Shown one piece after another: positions 43,429 through 51,634 of a stretch of 64,000 nucleotides of DNA. Under the pieces are notes generated by a model. The model made no database searches, was not told the origin of the DNA, and saw only the letters and a program-made list of their open reading frames with translations. How positions within the stretch are numbered: the stretch's first letter is position 1; every line of letters begins with the position of its first letter. Location of the stretch: NCBI RefSeq assembly GCF_900078665.2, contig NZ_LT546207.1:3019678-3083677 (forward strand), given 5' to 3'. The translations under genes and the position numbers were made by a program. Origin of the DNA: Mycolicibacterium houstonense (lineage in GTDB: Bacteria > Actinomycetota > Actinomycetes > Mycobacteriales > Mycobacteriaceae).

Positions 43429-43844
43429 CGCCCTCCGAACGTCGTCAGCAACGACCACACCGAGCACAGCCCGGCCAGCACCGCCATCGCGCCACCGACA
43501 TAGAGCCCGTAGCCGGCGGCCACCGGTCCCTTCACGTTGAGCAGGTAGTACCAGACCGTCAGCCCCACCAGCGTCAGCGAAAGTAGCAGCCCCGCAGCCG
43601 AAGCCCACCGCTGCGACAGGCCGCGGCCGGCCATCGCCCCGGCCACGATGAGGACGCTGCCCAGCAGGACGATCAGCTGCCCGGCACCGAAACCGCGTGG
43701 CAGAACGATGCTTCCCACCGCGCCGCCGATCGCGTTGGCCCGGCCGCCGCCGTTGGCGCTGGTGGTCAGCCACGGCAACCAGGCCACCACGATCAGGACC
43801 GCAGCACACAGGGCTACCAGCCAACCTGGACGCAGACGAACCAT
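43425..43844 (-). CDS. Small membrane protein
   Basis: 139 aa, four hydrophobic helices (WLVALCAAVLIVVAWLPWLT, then 49-67, 80-99 and 108-130) separated by short loops; the first loop is Gly/Asn-rich. It resembles the Trp-rich small membrane proteins of mycobacteria, but no named family is assigned. It precedes and overlaps the GNAT gene and is divergent from the cupin gene. Confidence 0.75.
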   Translation of the reverse strand: MVRLRPGWLVALCAAVLIVVAWLPWLTTSANGGGRANAIGGAVGSIVLPRGFGAGQLIVLLGSVLIVAGAMAGRGLSQRWASAAGLLLSLTLVGLTVWYYLLNVKGPVAAGYGLYVGGAMAVLAGLCSVWSLLTTFGGR

Positions 43845-43863
43845 GACGACGAGACTATCGGGT

Positions 43864-44316
43864 GTGACCGAACTACCCGACTGGGCCAGACAGCTCGATC
43901 TGGCCCCGCATCCCGAGGGCGGCTGGTACCGCGAGACCTGGCGCAGCGAACTGACCGTCAGCCAGTCCTCGCTGCCGTCGGGCTACTCCGGGCCGCGTAA
44001 CGCCGGCACCGCAATCCTGTTCCTGTTGATGCCCGGCCAGCAGTCGGCCTGGCACACGGTGCGGAGTGCCGAGCTGTGGTTCCATCACCGGGGCAGCCCG
44101 TTGGTCCTGGAGATCGGGCCGGAGAAGAACACGGCGGCCGCGCGACTCCTCGGCCCGGACGTCGCCGCCGGGCAGCACCCGCAACTGCTGGTGCCACCCG
44201 GCCACTGGCAACGTGCGGTGCCCCGCGACGACGAGCCCGCCCTGGTCAGCTGTGTGGTGGTGCCGGGTTTCGACTTCGCGGACTTCGCGCTCAGCCCTGC
44301 AGCGACGACAGATTGA
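43864..44316 (+). CDS. Cupin DUF985 protein
   Basis: 150 aa from GTG 43864; ATG 43843 is in frame and possible but overlaps the divergent gene. DUF985 cupin signature: LDLAPHPEGGWYRETWRSEL, AILFLLMPGQQSAWHTVRSA, ELWFHHRGSPL and LLVPPGHWQRAVP. Some relatives bind sugars or act as epimerase-like proteins. The 3' end overlaps the convergent VOC gene by 26 bp. Confidence 0.85.
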   Translation: MTELPDWARQLDLAPHPEGGWYRETWRSELTVSQSSLPSGYSGPRNAGTAILFLLMPGQQSAWHTVRSAELWFHHRGSPLVLEIGPEKNTAAARLLGPDVAAGQHPQLLVPPGHWQRAVPRDDEPALVSCVVVPGFDFADFALSPAATTD

Positions 44317-45064
44317 ACTCGGCGCCGGTCGGGTCGGCGACCGCGGCCAGCCGGCCATACGGCGTGTCCTCGGCCGGGCGCACCACCGAGCCACCGTTGG
44401 CGACAATCAGCTCGATGGTCTTGTCCACGTCATCGGACCCCAGGAACGAGCACCAGTGCGACGGCATCCCTTCGGGCATGAACGCCGCACCGTCCATCAC
44501 ACCGATGAGCGCCTCACCGTCGAAGTTGGCTGTGCTGTACCGAAATTCGTCGCTGTCCGAGACGGTCTCGGTGGTCCACCCGAACGCCGTGCGGTAGAAG
44601 TCCAGAGCCTTGGCGTAGTCGCGGGTGGTCACCTGGTGATACACCGGCGCACCGGCCTCGTTGAACACCGCGAAGCCGTCGTGCCCGCCCGGCTGCCAGA
44701 CCCCGAAGAATGCTCCCGTCGGATCCGTCATCATCGCCATCCGGCCCTTGGCCGGGATGTCCATCACCCCACCACAGTTGCTCCCGCCGGCCGCGGTCAC
44801 CGCGGCGACGGCGGCATCGGCGTCGGCCGTGTGCAGGTAGACCGTCCAGGCGTCCGGCGCGTTCCACTGCGGGTCATTGCGCATCAGCCCCGCGACCACG
44901 TGGCCGTCGACCGATGCGGTGACGTACCCACCGTATTCCGGGCCGCCTGTCTCGAACGTCCACCCGAACACGGCGCCGTAGAACTGCTGGGCACGCTCGA
45001 GGTCGGAGGTGGTCAGGTCGGTCCAGGTGGGCGCGCCCAGCGGGGCGCTCTGACGGGTAACCAC
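44291..45064 (-). CDS. Fused two-domain VOC (glyoxalase/bleomycin-resistance-type) protein
   Basis: 257 aa with two VOC modules, residues about 8-125 (LTTSDLERAQQFYGAVFGWT, ending MTDPTGAFFGVWQPGG) and about 135-255 (VTTRDYAKALDFYRTAFGWT, ending VADPTGAEFNLS). The duplicated unit forms one metal site in this superfamily. Mycobacterial homologues of this length are hydroxylase-like (CFP30/27-kDa antigen type). Reaction unknown. Single gene. Confidence 0.85.
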   Translation of the reverse strand: MVTRQSAPLGAPTWTDLTTSDLERAQQFYGAVFGWTFETGGPEYGGYVTASVDGHVVAGLMRNDPQWNAPDAWTVYLHTADADAAVAAVTAAGGSNCGGVMDIPAKGRMAMMTDPTGAFFGVWQPGGHDGFAVFNEAGAPVYHQVTTRDYAKALDFYRTAFGWTTETVSDSDEFRYSTANFDGEALIGVMDGAAFMPEGMPSHWCSFLGSDDVDKTIELIVANGGSVVRPAEDTPYGRLAAVADPTGAEFNLSSLQG

Positions 45065-45135
45065 GATGATGTCTCCTTCAGGGTGAGTGGTCGGTCGCTA
45101 GGTTTTGACCGTGGCCGCGCGGAAAACTCATCGCA

Positions 45136-45204
45136 CCCCGCCGAGCAGACGCAAACTCGCACTCTTTGGGCCTCAAAAGTGCGAGTTTGTGTCTGCTCGC
45201 GGGG
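45136..45204 (-). terminator. Long imperfect inverted repeat at the end of the catabolic operon
   Basis: Arms 45136-45163 and 45178-45204 pair over 26 or more bases with one mismatch and one bulge; the core arm reads GAGCAGACGCAAACTCGCAC. It lies immediately after the acyl-CoA dehydrogenase stop. The same core recurs between genes in many mycobacterial genomes as I recall, so it may be a dispersed repeat that doubles as a terminator. Confidence 0.65.
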
Positions 45205-46239
45205 CTAGCGATAGCGCTGGGCGATCCTGGCGCGGTGTTCGGCCGGCGAGCCGAACAGCGACCGGTTGAGCGCGGCCCGCTTGAGATAGACATGCACGCC
45301 GCTCTCCCATGTGTAGCCGATGCCACCGTGTAGTTGCATGGCCTTGCCGGCCACCTCGACAGCCGTGTCGGTGGCGTAGGCCTTGGCCATCGATACGGTG
45401 CGGGACTGCGGCTCGGCGATGGCCGTGCTGAGCAGCTGACGGGCCACCGAAATCTGCACCAGCATGTCGGCACAGGCGTGTTTGACGGCCTGGAACGAGC
45501 CGATCGGACGGCCGAACTGCTGCCGAACTCCGGTGTAGGACACCGTGTTGTCGAGCATGGCTTGGGCGATGCCCAGGCTGTCACACGCCACGGCCAGCGC
45601 TGCCCGGTCGGTCAGCGCACGCAGCTGAGTGTCCGGATCACCCTCGAATCGCCACACCGAGTCCTCGTGGACCTCCAGCCCATCGGCCGTCACAATCGCC
45701 AGCCGGCGGGTCTCGTCGAGCACCGGCTGCTCGGTGACCGTCAGCCCGGGCGCATCGGCGGCCACGTCGACCAGCACCGCAATCCCGTCGACATCGCGGG
45801 CCGGCAGCAGCAGCCTCTGGGCGCCGGCCGCGTCGGGCACAAAGGTGGCCCGCCCGTGAATGCGCCAGCCCAGCCTGGTGGTGGCCAGCTCGAACGGTGC
45901 CGGCTCCGCTCCCCCCGGCATGGCCAGCGCGGCGCGGGTGTTCCCGGCGACCACCGCCCGCAACAGCGGGTCACGGGAATCGTTGGGCTGCAGCGCTTTC
46001 AGGGCGCTCACGGCCAGCACGGCACCACCCAGGTATGAGCTGGGCGCGGCAGCCCGGCCCAGTTCCTCGCAGATCACCGCGACCTCGGCGAACGTGGCGC
46101 CGGCGCCACCGTGCTCCTCTCGCGCATCCAGCCCGACCCAGCCGGCGGAGACCAACATCGACCAATCAACGGTGTCTTTGGCCAGCAGACCGGCCGCGAC
46201 CGACCGCAATTCATCATGGATCTCGGAGAATTCGCTCAT
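45205..46239 (-). CDS. Acyl-CoA dehydrogenase-like subunit (no complete flavin loop seen)
   Basis: 344 aa from ATG 46239, one base after the upstream stop. C-terminal ACAD fold is clear (SYTGVRQQFGRPIGSFQAVK, MQLHGGIGYTWESGVHVYLK), while the middle FSEPEAGSD-type flavin loop seen in neighbours is not. In mycobacterial steroid catabolism, such subunits pair with a second ACAD as an alpha2beta2 enzyme. It is probably the partner of the next gene. Last gene of the operon. Confidence 0.85.
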   Translation of the reverse strand: MSEFSEIHDELRSVAAGLLAKDTVDWSMLVSAGWVGLDAREEHGGAGATFAEVAVICEELGRAAAPSSYLGGAVLAVSALKALQPNDSRDPLLRAVVAGNTRAALAMPGGAEPAPFELATTRLGWRIHGRATFVPDAAGAQRLLLPARDVDGIAVLVDVAADAPGLTVTEQPVLDETRRLAIVTADGLEVHEDSVWRFEGDPDTQLRALTDRAALAVACDSLGIAQAMLDNTVSYTGVRQQFGRPIGSFQAVKHACADMLVQISVARQLLSTAIAEPQSRTVSMAKAYATDTAVEVAGKAMQLHGGIGYTWESGVHVYLKRAALNRSLFGSPAEHRARIAQRYR

Positions 46240-46240
46240 C

Positions 46241-47404
46241 TCACACCGCACTCGGTTCTCTGGGCAGACCCAAGCCACGCTCACCGATGATGGTGCGCTG
46301 GATCTCGCTGGCCCCACCGGGAATGGTCCATTCCCACGAGCCGATGAAGTCGAGCATCCAGGCTCCCGACTCCCAGCCGCTGGAAACGGGTTTCGTCAGC
46401 ACCGTGTGAGCGTCGAGACCGCCGATCTCGGCGCCGAATCCGGTCATCCGTTGCAGCAGCTCGCTGTAATAGAGCTTGACGATCGAGGCGTCGGCGGGTC
46501 CGACCTTTCCTGCCTCGGTGCGTTCGACCAGATCCCGGCACAGTGCGCGCAGACCGGTCAACTCGATCTCGAACTGCGCCAACCGGTCTGCCACCACCGG
46601 GTCTTCGACGGGGGCAGCCTCCAGCAGCCAGTTGAAGCCCGCGTTGCCCAACCGCTCGGAGAGCTCCAGCATGGTCATGCCGCGCTCGGCACCGAGCGTG
46701 GCCTGGGCGACCTGCCAGCCCTTGTGCACCGGGCCGATGAGGTTGGCTGCCGGTACGGCGACGTCGTTGAGGAAGATCTCACAGAAATGCGAATCCCCCA
46801 CCGCGTTTCGGATCGGCCGCACATCGATTCCTGGCGTGGTCATGTCCATCAGGAAGTACGAGATGCCGTGTCGCTTGGGCGCCTCTGGATCGGTGCGGGC
46901 GAGCAGCAGACACCAGTCGGCGTGCATGGCCCCGCTGGCCCAGAGCTTCTGGCCGTTGACGATGAAGTTGTCGCCGTCGGCCTTGGCGGTCGTCCGCAGC
47001 GCGGCCAGATCGGAACCGGCCTCGGGTTCGGAGAAGCCCTGCACCCAGATCTCCCCATCGAGGATGGCGGGCAGGTGCCGTTGTCGTTGCTCGTCGGTGC
47101 CGGCAGCGAGCAGGGTGGACGCGGCATGGTGGATGCCGACGAAGGCCAGCACCAGCCGGGGCGCGTCATGTGCCGCCAGTTCCTGGTACAACACGATCTG
47201 TTCGGGCACACCCATGCCACCACCCCACTCGGCCGGCCAATGTGGCACGGCGTATCCGGCGGTGTGCAGCTCGGCGAACCAGGACTTCTGGAACGCCACG
47301 AATTCGTCGGCACTGACTCCGGTCTGGTTGGGGCGCCAGCCTTTCGGGACGTGCGCCGCGCACCAGTCCCGCACGGAGACCCGGAAGTCGTCGAGGTCGG
47401 TCAT
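46241..47404 (-). CDS. Acyl-CoA dehydrogenase
   Basis: 387 aa. Complete ACAD: WPAEWGGGMGVPEQIVLYQE, flavin motif VQGFSEPEAGSDLAALRTTA, NGQKLWASGAMHADWCLLLA and C-terminal PGGASEIQRTIIGERGLGLP. It oxidises an acyl-CoA to the 2-enoyl-CoA, passing electrons to FAD. Overlaps its upstream neighbour by 4 bp and abuts the next ACAD gene, supporting a heteromeric complex. Confidence 0.92.
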   Translation of the reverse strand: MTDLDDFRVSVRDWCAAHVPKGWRPNQTGVSADEFVAFQKSWFAELHTAGYAVPHWPAEWGGGMGVPEQIVLYQELAAHDAPRLVLAFVGIHHAASTLLAAGTDEQRQRHLPAILDGEIWVQGFSEPEAGSDLAALRTTAKADGDNFIVNGQKLWASGAMHADWCLLLARTDPEAPKRHGISYFLMDMTTPGIDVRPIRNAVGDSHFCEIFLNDVAVPAANLIGPVHKGWQVAQATLGAERGMTMLELSERLGNAGFNWLLEAAPVEDPVVADRLAQFEIELTGLRALCRDLVERTEAGKVGPADASIVKLYYSELLQRMTGFGAEIGGLDAHTVLTKPVSSGWESGAWMLDFIGSWEWTIPGGASEIQRTIIGERGLGLPREPSAV

Positions 47405-48333
47405 GACGAGAACAATCCGGTGAGTCCGCGCCGACCCAAACGGGTGGTCAACGTGTCGCGGGTCTTAGACACCCCGAACGGCAAGCGGCGCAAGGGCTGG
47501 CTGTACCGCGACAGCCATGACAGCGTGGTCTCATCGCAAAAACCGACCGCACCGTGCAGCTGATGACACACCCGGAACACCACCTCGGCGGCCTCGATCG
47601 TGGCCAGTCGCAACGCCAGTGCGTCGTTGATCGCCTCATCGGCCTCGTTGGTGACCACACTCCACAGCGCGTACTTGGCCAGCATGTCGACGCCGCTGCG
47701 CTCCACCTCGGCGTCGGTCAGCTGGAACTGCACCCCCTGGAAGGACGATAACGTCTGACCGAACTGCTTGCGCAAACTGACGTGTGCGACCGTCAGGTCG
47801 ATGGCGCGGTCCAGCATGCCGAGCAGAGTCCAGGACGGCAGTGTGAGGGCCAACGCAACGTCGCCGACTCCTGACTGGTCCACGGCCCACAGTTCCAGTG
47901 CGGTGGCGAACGACGGGCCAGCGGACCCCAGACCGGTCACGGTGCTGCGCTTGCCGCTCAATGTGACGGCAGCCCAACGGCTGTCCAGCCCCTGCAACGC
48001 CGCCTCCGGGGTGTCGGCATCGACGACGACCAACCCGTCGACGTCCAGATCCGCCGGACGCGCCAGCCGCTCGGCCACCGGATATGGCAGGGCCCAGTAA
48101 CCGGCGGCGCGGCACAGCGCGGCCGCGGCCTCCAATGAGTCCGCATCGCTGCGTGGTTCGAGCTCGAAGACTCCCAGGCCGTCCAACACGGGCGTCACCA
48201 GCCCGGCGCGCGTCTCCGGCTTCGCGTCGGCCTGCACGAGCAACTGATCGCCACCGGCGGCTTCGAACGCCTTCAGGGCCTGGCGGCCATACTCTTTGGC
48301 GTCATCGCTGAGATCAAGAATCATCGCCGTCAC
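47401..48333 (-). CDS. Short acyl-CoA dehydrogenase-like subunit
   Basis: 310 aa from GTG 48333 (ATG 48324 possible). The N-terminal domain is short and Asp/Ala-rich; the C-terminal helical domain has VAHVSLRKQFGQTLSSFQGV and VCHQLHGAVGFCDETTLSWL. The flavin-binding loop motifs of full ACADs are degenerate, so it likely works as a partner subunit. Overlaps both neighbours by four bases. Confidence 0.82.
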   Translation of the reverse strand: MTAMILDLSDDAKEYGRQALKAFEAAGGDQLLVQADAKPETRAGLVTPVLDGLGVFELEPRSDADSLEAAAALCRAAGYWALPYPVAERLARPADLDVDGLVVVDADTPEAALQGLDSRWAAVTLSGKRSTVTGLGSAGPSFATALELWAVDQSGVGDVALALTLPSWTLLGMLDRAIDLTVAHVSLRKQFGQTLSSFQGVQFQLTDAEVERSGVDMLAKYALWSVVTNEADEAINDALALRLATIEAAEVVFRVCHQLHGAVGFCDETTLSWLSRYSQPLRRLPFGVSKTRDTLTTRLGRRGLTGLFSS

Positions 48334-49484
48334 GCCTTTCCGGCCAGCATGGTCCGCGACAACAAGATGCGCTGCATCTCGATGCTGCCCGAGGACACCG
48401 TCGACGCCTGCGAATATCGCCAGTGGTCCTCCACCTCGGCCCGGAAGTACTCTGCGTCAGGACTCCCGCCCCGGGGCAGGGCAGCGGCAATCTCCATGAG
48501 AACCTCGGCACTCTCCTGGTCCAGCCGCGTGACCGCGATCCGATATGCCGCGGAGTCACCGGGATTCACCCGCCCGGTGGCCTGCATCGACACCACGCGA
48601 TAGGCCATCAGCCGGGCCCGGCGGCAGTGCGTGAGCATCCGGGTCCACCTACCTCGCAACTCGGCGGGCAGCTGCTCCCACTTGTCGCCGAGCACCTCGG
48701 GTGCGGCCTGCAACAGCCGTTCACATCGCGCGTAGCGGGCGATGCCGACGCGCTCGAACGACACCACGTCCTGCACGATCGACCAGCCCTGGTCCACAGT
48801 GCCCAGCACATCGGCGTCGGTGACCTTGAGGTCATCGAAGAACACCTCGTTGAGATGGTGCGGGCCCATCATGGTGCGGATCGGACGCACCTGAATACCC
48901 GGCGAATCCATCGGCACCAGAAAAATGGTCATGCCGTGTTGTTTCTTCTCCCCCTTGGCGGTGCGGGCCAGTAGGAAGCACCATTGCGCCATCGTGGCGT
49001 AAGAGGTCCAGATCTTCTGGCCATTGACCCGCCAGCCGTCGCCCTCCCGGCGGGCAAAGGTGCGCAGCGAGGCCAGGTCGGAACCCGACTCGGGCTCGGA
49101 AAAGCCCTGGCACCAGATCACTTCACCGTTGGCGATCGGCGGCAGGTGCCTGCGCCGCTGCGCTTCGGTGCCGTGCCGCATGATGATCGGGCCCACCCAG
49201 TTGACGCCCATGTACTGCGCGCCGCGCGGCTCGTGATGCGCCCACATCTCCTCGCGCACCACGGTCTGCTCCCACACCGAGGCGTCACCGCCGCCGAATT
49301 CCTTCGGCCACGACATGCACAGCAGGTGCCGTTCTGCCAGCGTTCGGCAGAACTGCTGCGCCACCGCGAGATCTGCGGGATCGTCGGTGAACGCGCCGAG
49401 GAAGTCGGCGGGCACGTTTTCGGCAATCAGCGTACGCAGCTCACCGCGCAGCGCGTCGGCCGTCTCACCAAAGTCGAAATCCAC
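48330..49484 (-). CDS. Acyl-CoA dehydrogenase
   Basis: 384 aa from GTG 49484; a longer frame to 49850 is antisense to the CoA-transferase gene and is ignored. SWPKEFGGGDASVWEQTVVR, CQGFSEPESGSDLASLRTFA, NGQKIWTSYATMAQWCFLLA and C-terminal STVSSGSIEMQRILLSRTML give a complete ACAD. Together with the previous short subunit it may form a second alpha2beta2 enzyme for a different chain length. Confidence 0.92.
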   Translation of the reverse strand: MDFDFGETADALRGELRTLIAENVPADFLGAFTDDPADLAVAQQFCRTLAERHLLCMSWPKEFGGGDASVWEQTVVREEMWAHHEPRGAQYMGVNWVGPIIMRHGTEAQRRRHLPPIANGEVIWCQGFSEPESGSDLASLRTFARREGDGWRVNGQKIWTSYATMAQWCFLLARTAKGEKKQHGMTIFLVPMDSPGIQVRPIRTMMGPHHLNEVFFDDLKVTDADVLGTVDQGWSIVQDVVSFERVGIARYARCERLLQAAPEVLGDKWEQLPAELRGRWTRMLTHCRRARLMAYRVVSMQATGRVNPGDSAAYRIAVTRLDQESAEVLMEIAAALPRGGSPDAEYFRAEVEDHWRYSQASTVSSGSIEMQRILLSRTMLAGKA

Positions 49485-49495
49485 TCCCGGCCTTC

Positions 49496-50644
49496 CTATT
49501 CCGCCGTTGCCGTGCCGAGCCCGGCGAGCACCTCGGCGGTGTCCGCTCCCAGTTCCGGTGCGTACCCGGCGACCCGGCCCGGAGTCCGCGAGAACCAGGT
49601 CGGCACACCGGGCATGCGCACCCGCCCGTGTGGGGTGTCGATGGTCTCGAACAGCCCGACGGCGTTGAGGTGCTCGTTGTCGAACAGGTCCGCGGGGGCG
49701 AGCATCGGCGCAGCCGGAATTTCCAGCTCCGCGAACAGATCCAGCCATTCGGCGGTGGTGCGCTCTTTGAGGGTCTGCGCCACCAGTCCGTACACCGTGT
49801 CGATCTTTTTCGCCCGCTGCTCCAAGGTCGCGTACTCGGCGCTGTTCCAACTCGGCTGCACTCGGTCGATGAAGGCGTTCCAGTGCTTGTCGTTGTAGAC
49901 CAGCGCCGCGATGTGCCCGTCCTTGGTCTCGTACGGTCTGCGGTTGGGCGTGACCGCCCGCGGATACACCGCAGTTCCGAGCGGAGGGTCGAACATCGCG
50001 CCGTTGGCATGCTCGACCAGCATGAAGGAGGCCATGGTCTCGAACATGCTGACCTCGACCTCCTGACCCTCGCCGGTGCGCTCCCGGTGGAACAGCGCCA
50101 TCGTCGTCGCGTACAACGCCGTCAGCCCGGCGACCTTGTCGGCCATGATGGTGCCGACGTAGGACGCCTCACCCGTCAATTCCTGCTGTACCGCGGGTAA
50201 GCCGCACTCGGCCTGAATGGTGTCGTCGTAGGCCGGCCGGTCGGCGTCCGGGCCGCGGCGTCCGTACCCGTAACAGTTGGTGTAGACGATGCGCGGGTTG
50301 ATCGCCGCCACATCGTCGTAGCCGAAACCGAGTTTGGTGATGGCCTTGGCCCGCATCGAGTGGATGAACACATCGGCATCGGCAATCAGCGCGCGCAGGG
50401 CCTCCTTGCCCTCCGCCGAGCGCAGATCCAGCACCACGCTGCGTTTACCGCGGTTGACGTTGACGAACACCCCGCTCATGCCGGGGCTCGGGCCCACCGA
50501 GATGTAGCGGGTGTTGTCCCCCGCCGGTGTCTCGACCTTGATCACGTCGGCGCCCATGTCCGCCATGATCTGGGTGCAGTAGGGCCCCATCACCATGGCG
50601 GTGAGGTCGATGACCCGAACGCCTTGGAGTGGTCCGGTTGTCAT
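49496..50644 (-). CDS. CaiB/BaiF family CoA transferase
   Basis: 382 aa. Family III CoA-transferase: GVRVIDLTAMVMGPYCTQIM, MGADVIKVETPAGDNTRYIS with the catalytic Asp in DLRSAEGKEAL region, and GEGQEVEVSMFETMASFMLV. It moves CoA from one acyl-CoA to a carboxylic acid. Overlaps the upstream SDR stop. In this operon it would activate a carboxylate or recycle CoA during side-chain or ring degradation. Confidence 0.92.
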   Translation of the reverse strand: MTTGPLQGVRVIDLTAMVMGPYCTQIMADMGADVIKVETPAGDNTRYISVGPSPGMSGVFVNVNRGKRSVVLDLRSAEGKEALRALIADADVFIHSMRAKAITKLGFGYDDVAAINPRIVYTNCYGYGRRGPDADRPAYDDTIQAECGLPAVQQELTGEASYVGTIMADKVAGLTALYATTMALFHRERTGEGQEVEVSMFETMASFMLVEHANGAMFDPPLGTAVYPRAVTPNRRPYETKDGHIAALVYNDKHWNAFIDRVQPSWNSAEYATLEQRAKKIDTVYGLVAQTLKERTTAEWLDLFAELEIPAAPMLAPADLFDNEHLNAVGLFETIDTPHGRVRMPGVPTWFSRTPGRVAGYAPELGADTAEVLAGLGTATAE

Positions 50645-51558
50645 GCTGTCACCCCCTGGGCGGCTCCGAAGCTGTAGCGGATGTGGTCGGAATGTCCGTC
50701 GGGTACCACGGGGAACTCCACCGGTTCGCTGAGATCACGGATGCGCGCCATCTGCTCGCCGACTTGTTCCATCGACCACGACGGTTGGTACACCCCCGGA
50801 CTCTCGACCACAACGGCACGCGCGAGCCTTCCGGCGATCGCCACGAAGTACTCACCGGTGACCGAACAGGATTCGTGGGCCAGCCAGCCCACCGCTGGAG
50901 CAACCAGGTCCGGCCCCATCGGCGGATAGGCTGAGGTATCCAGACCCTCGGCCATCCGGGTGACCGCGCCGGGAATGATCGCATTGCACCGCACCCCCTC
51001 GGCGGCCCCCTCCAGGGCGACCACGTTGCACAGACCGAGGATCCCGGCCTTGGCCGCGGCGTAGTTGGCGACCTGATGATTGCCGTACAGCCCGCCGATC
51101 GAGGAGGTCAGCACCACGCGGCCGTATCCCGCGTCGCACATGAGGGGAAATGCCGGTCGCACAACGTGAAACGCGCCCCGCAGGTGCACGTCGAGCACGG
51201 CGTCAAAATCGTCGTAGGTGAGTTCCTTCAGCGACCCGCGGCGCACCGTCCCGGCATTGTGGATCAGGATGTCGACGCGGCCGAACCGCTCGACGGCTGT
51301 GCCGATGATCGCCTGTCCACCTTCGGCGGTGGACACCGAATCGGTGACGGCGACGGCTTCCCCGCCCGCCGTGGTGATTTCATCGACCACCTGCTGGGCC
51401 GGCGCGGTGTCGACGCCGTCGCCGGTGAGGCTGCCGCCCGGATCGTTGACAACCACCTTGGCGCCCTTTGATGCCAGCAGCAGGGCGTATTCGCGGCCCA
51501 AGCCTCGGCCGGCACCGGTGATGACGGCGACGCGATCGTCGAATCTGAGGGTGCTCAA
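50641..51558 (-). CDS. SDR family hydroxyacyl/steroid-type dehydrogenase
   Basis: 305 aa from TTG 51558, with GAGGAGC seven bases ahead. SDR with [31 protein letters not shown] insertion typical of multifunctional-enzyme-type 3-hydroxyacyl-CoA dehydrogenases, IHNAGT, and YAAAKAGILGL. It oxidises a secondary alcohol to a ketone with NAD+. A 76-bp gap separates it from the BVMO gene upstream. Confidence 0.88.
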   Translation of the reverse strand: MSTLRFDDRVAVITGAGRGLGREYALLLASKGAKVVVNDPGGSLTGDGVDTAPAQQVVDEITTAGGEAVAVTDSVSTAEGGQAIIGTAVERFGRVDILIHNAGTVRRGSLKELTYDDFDAVLDVHLRGAFHVVRPAFPLMCDAGYGRVVLTSSIGGLYGNHQVANYAAAKAGILGLCNVVALEGAAEGVRCNAIIPGAVTRMAEGLDTSAYPPMGPDLVAPAVGWLAHESCSVTGEYFVAIAGRLARAVVVESPGVYQPSWSMEQVGEQMARIRDLSEPVEFPVVPDGHSDHIRYSFGAAQGVTA

Positions 51559-51634
51559 GCGCAGGGCTCCTCACCCTCGTGCGGGGTATCGATGCGAGGC
51601 TTGATGTCCCGGCTCTGCAGCGCAGTGGTGGTCG

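Noticed and set aside
48330-49850. Acyl-CoA dehydrogenase starting at 49850
   Set aside because: The extra 120 residues are antisense-frame sequence over the CoA-transferase gene; GTG 49484 gives the normal ACAD start.
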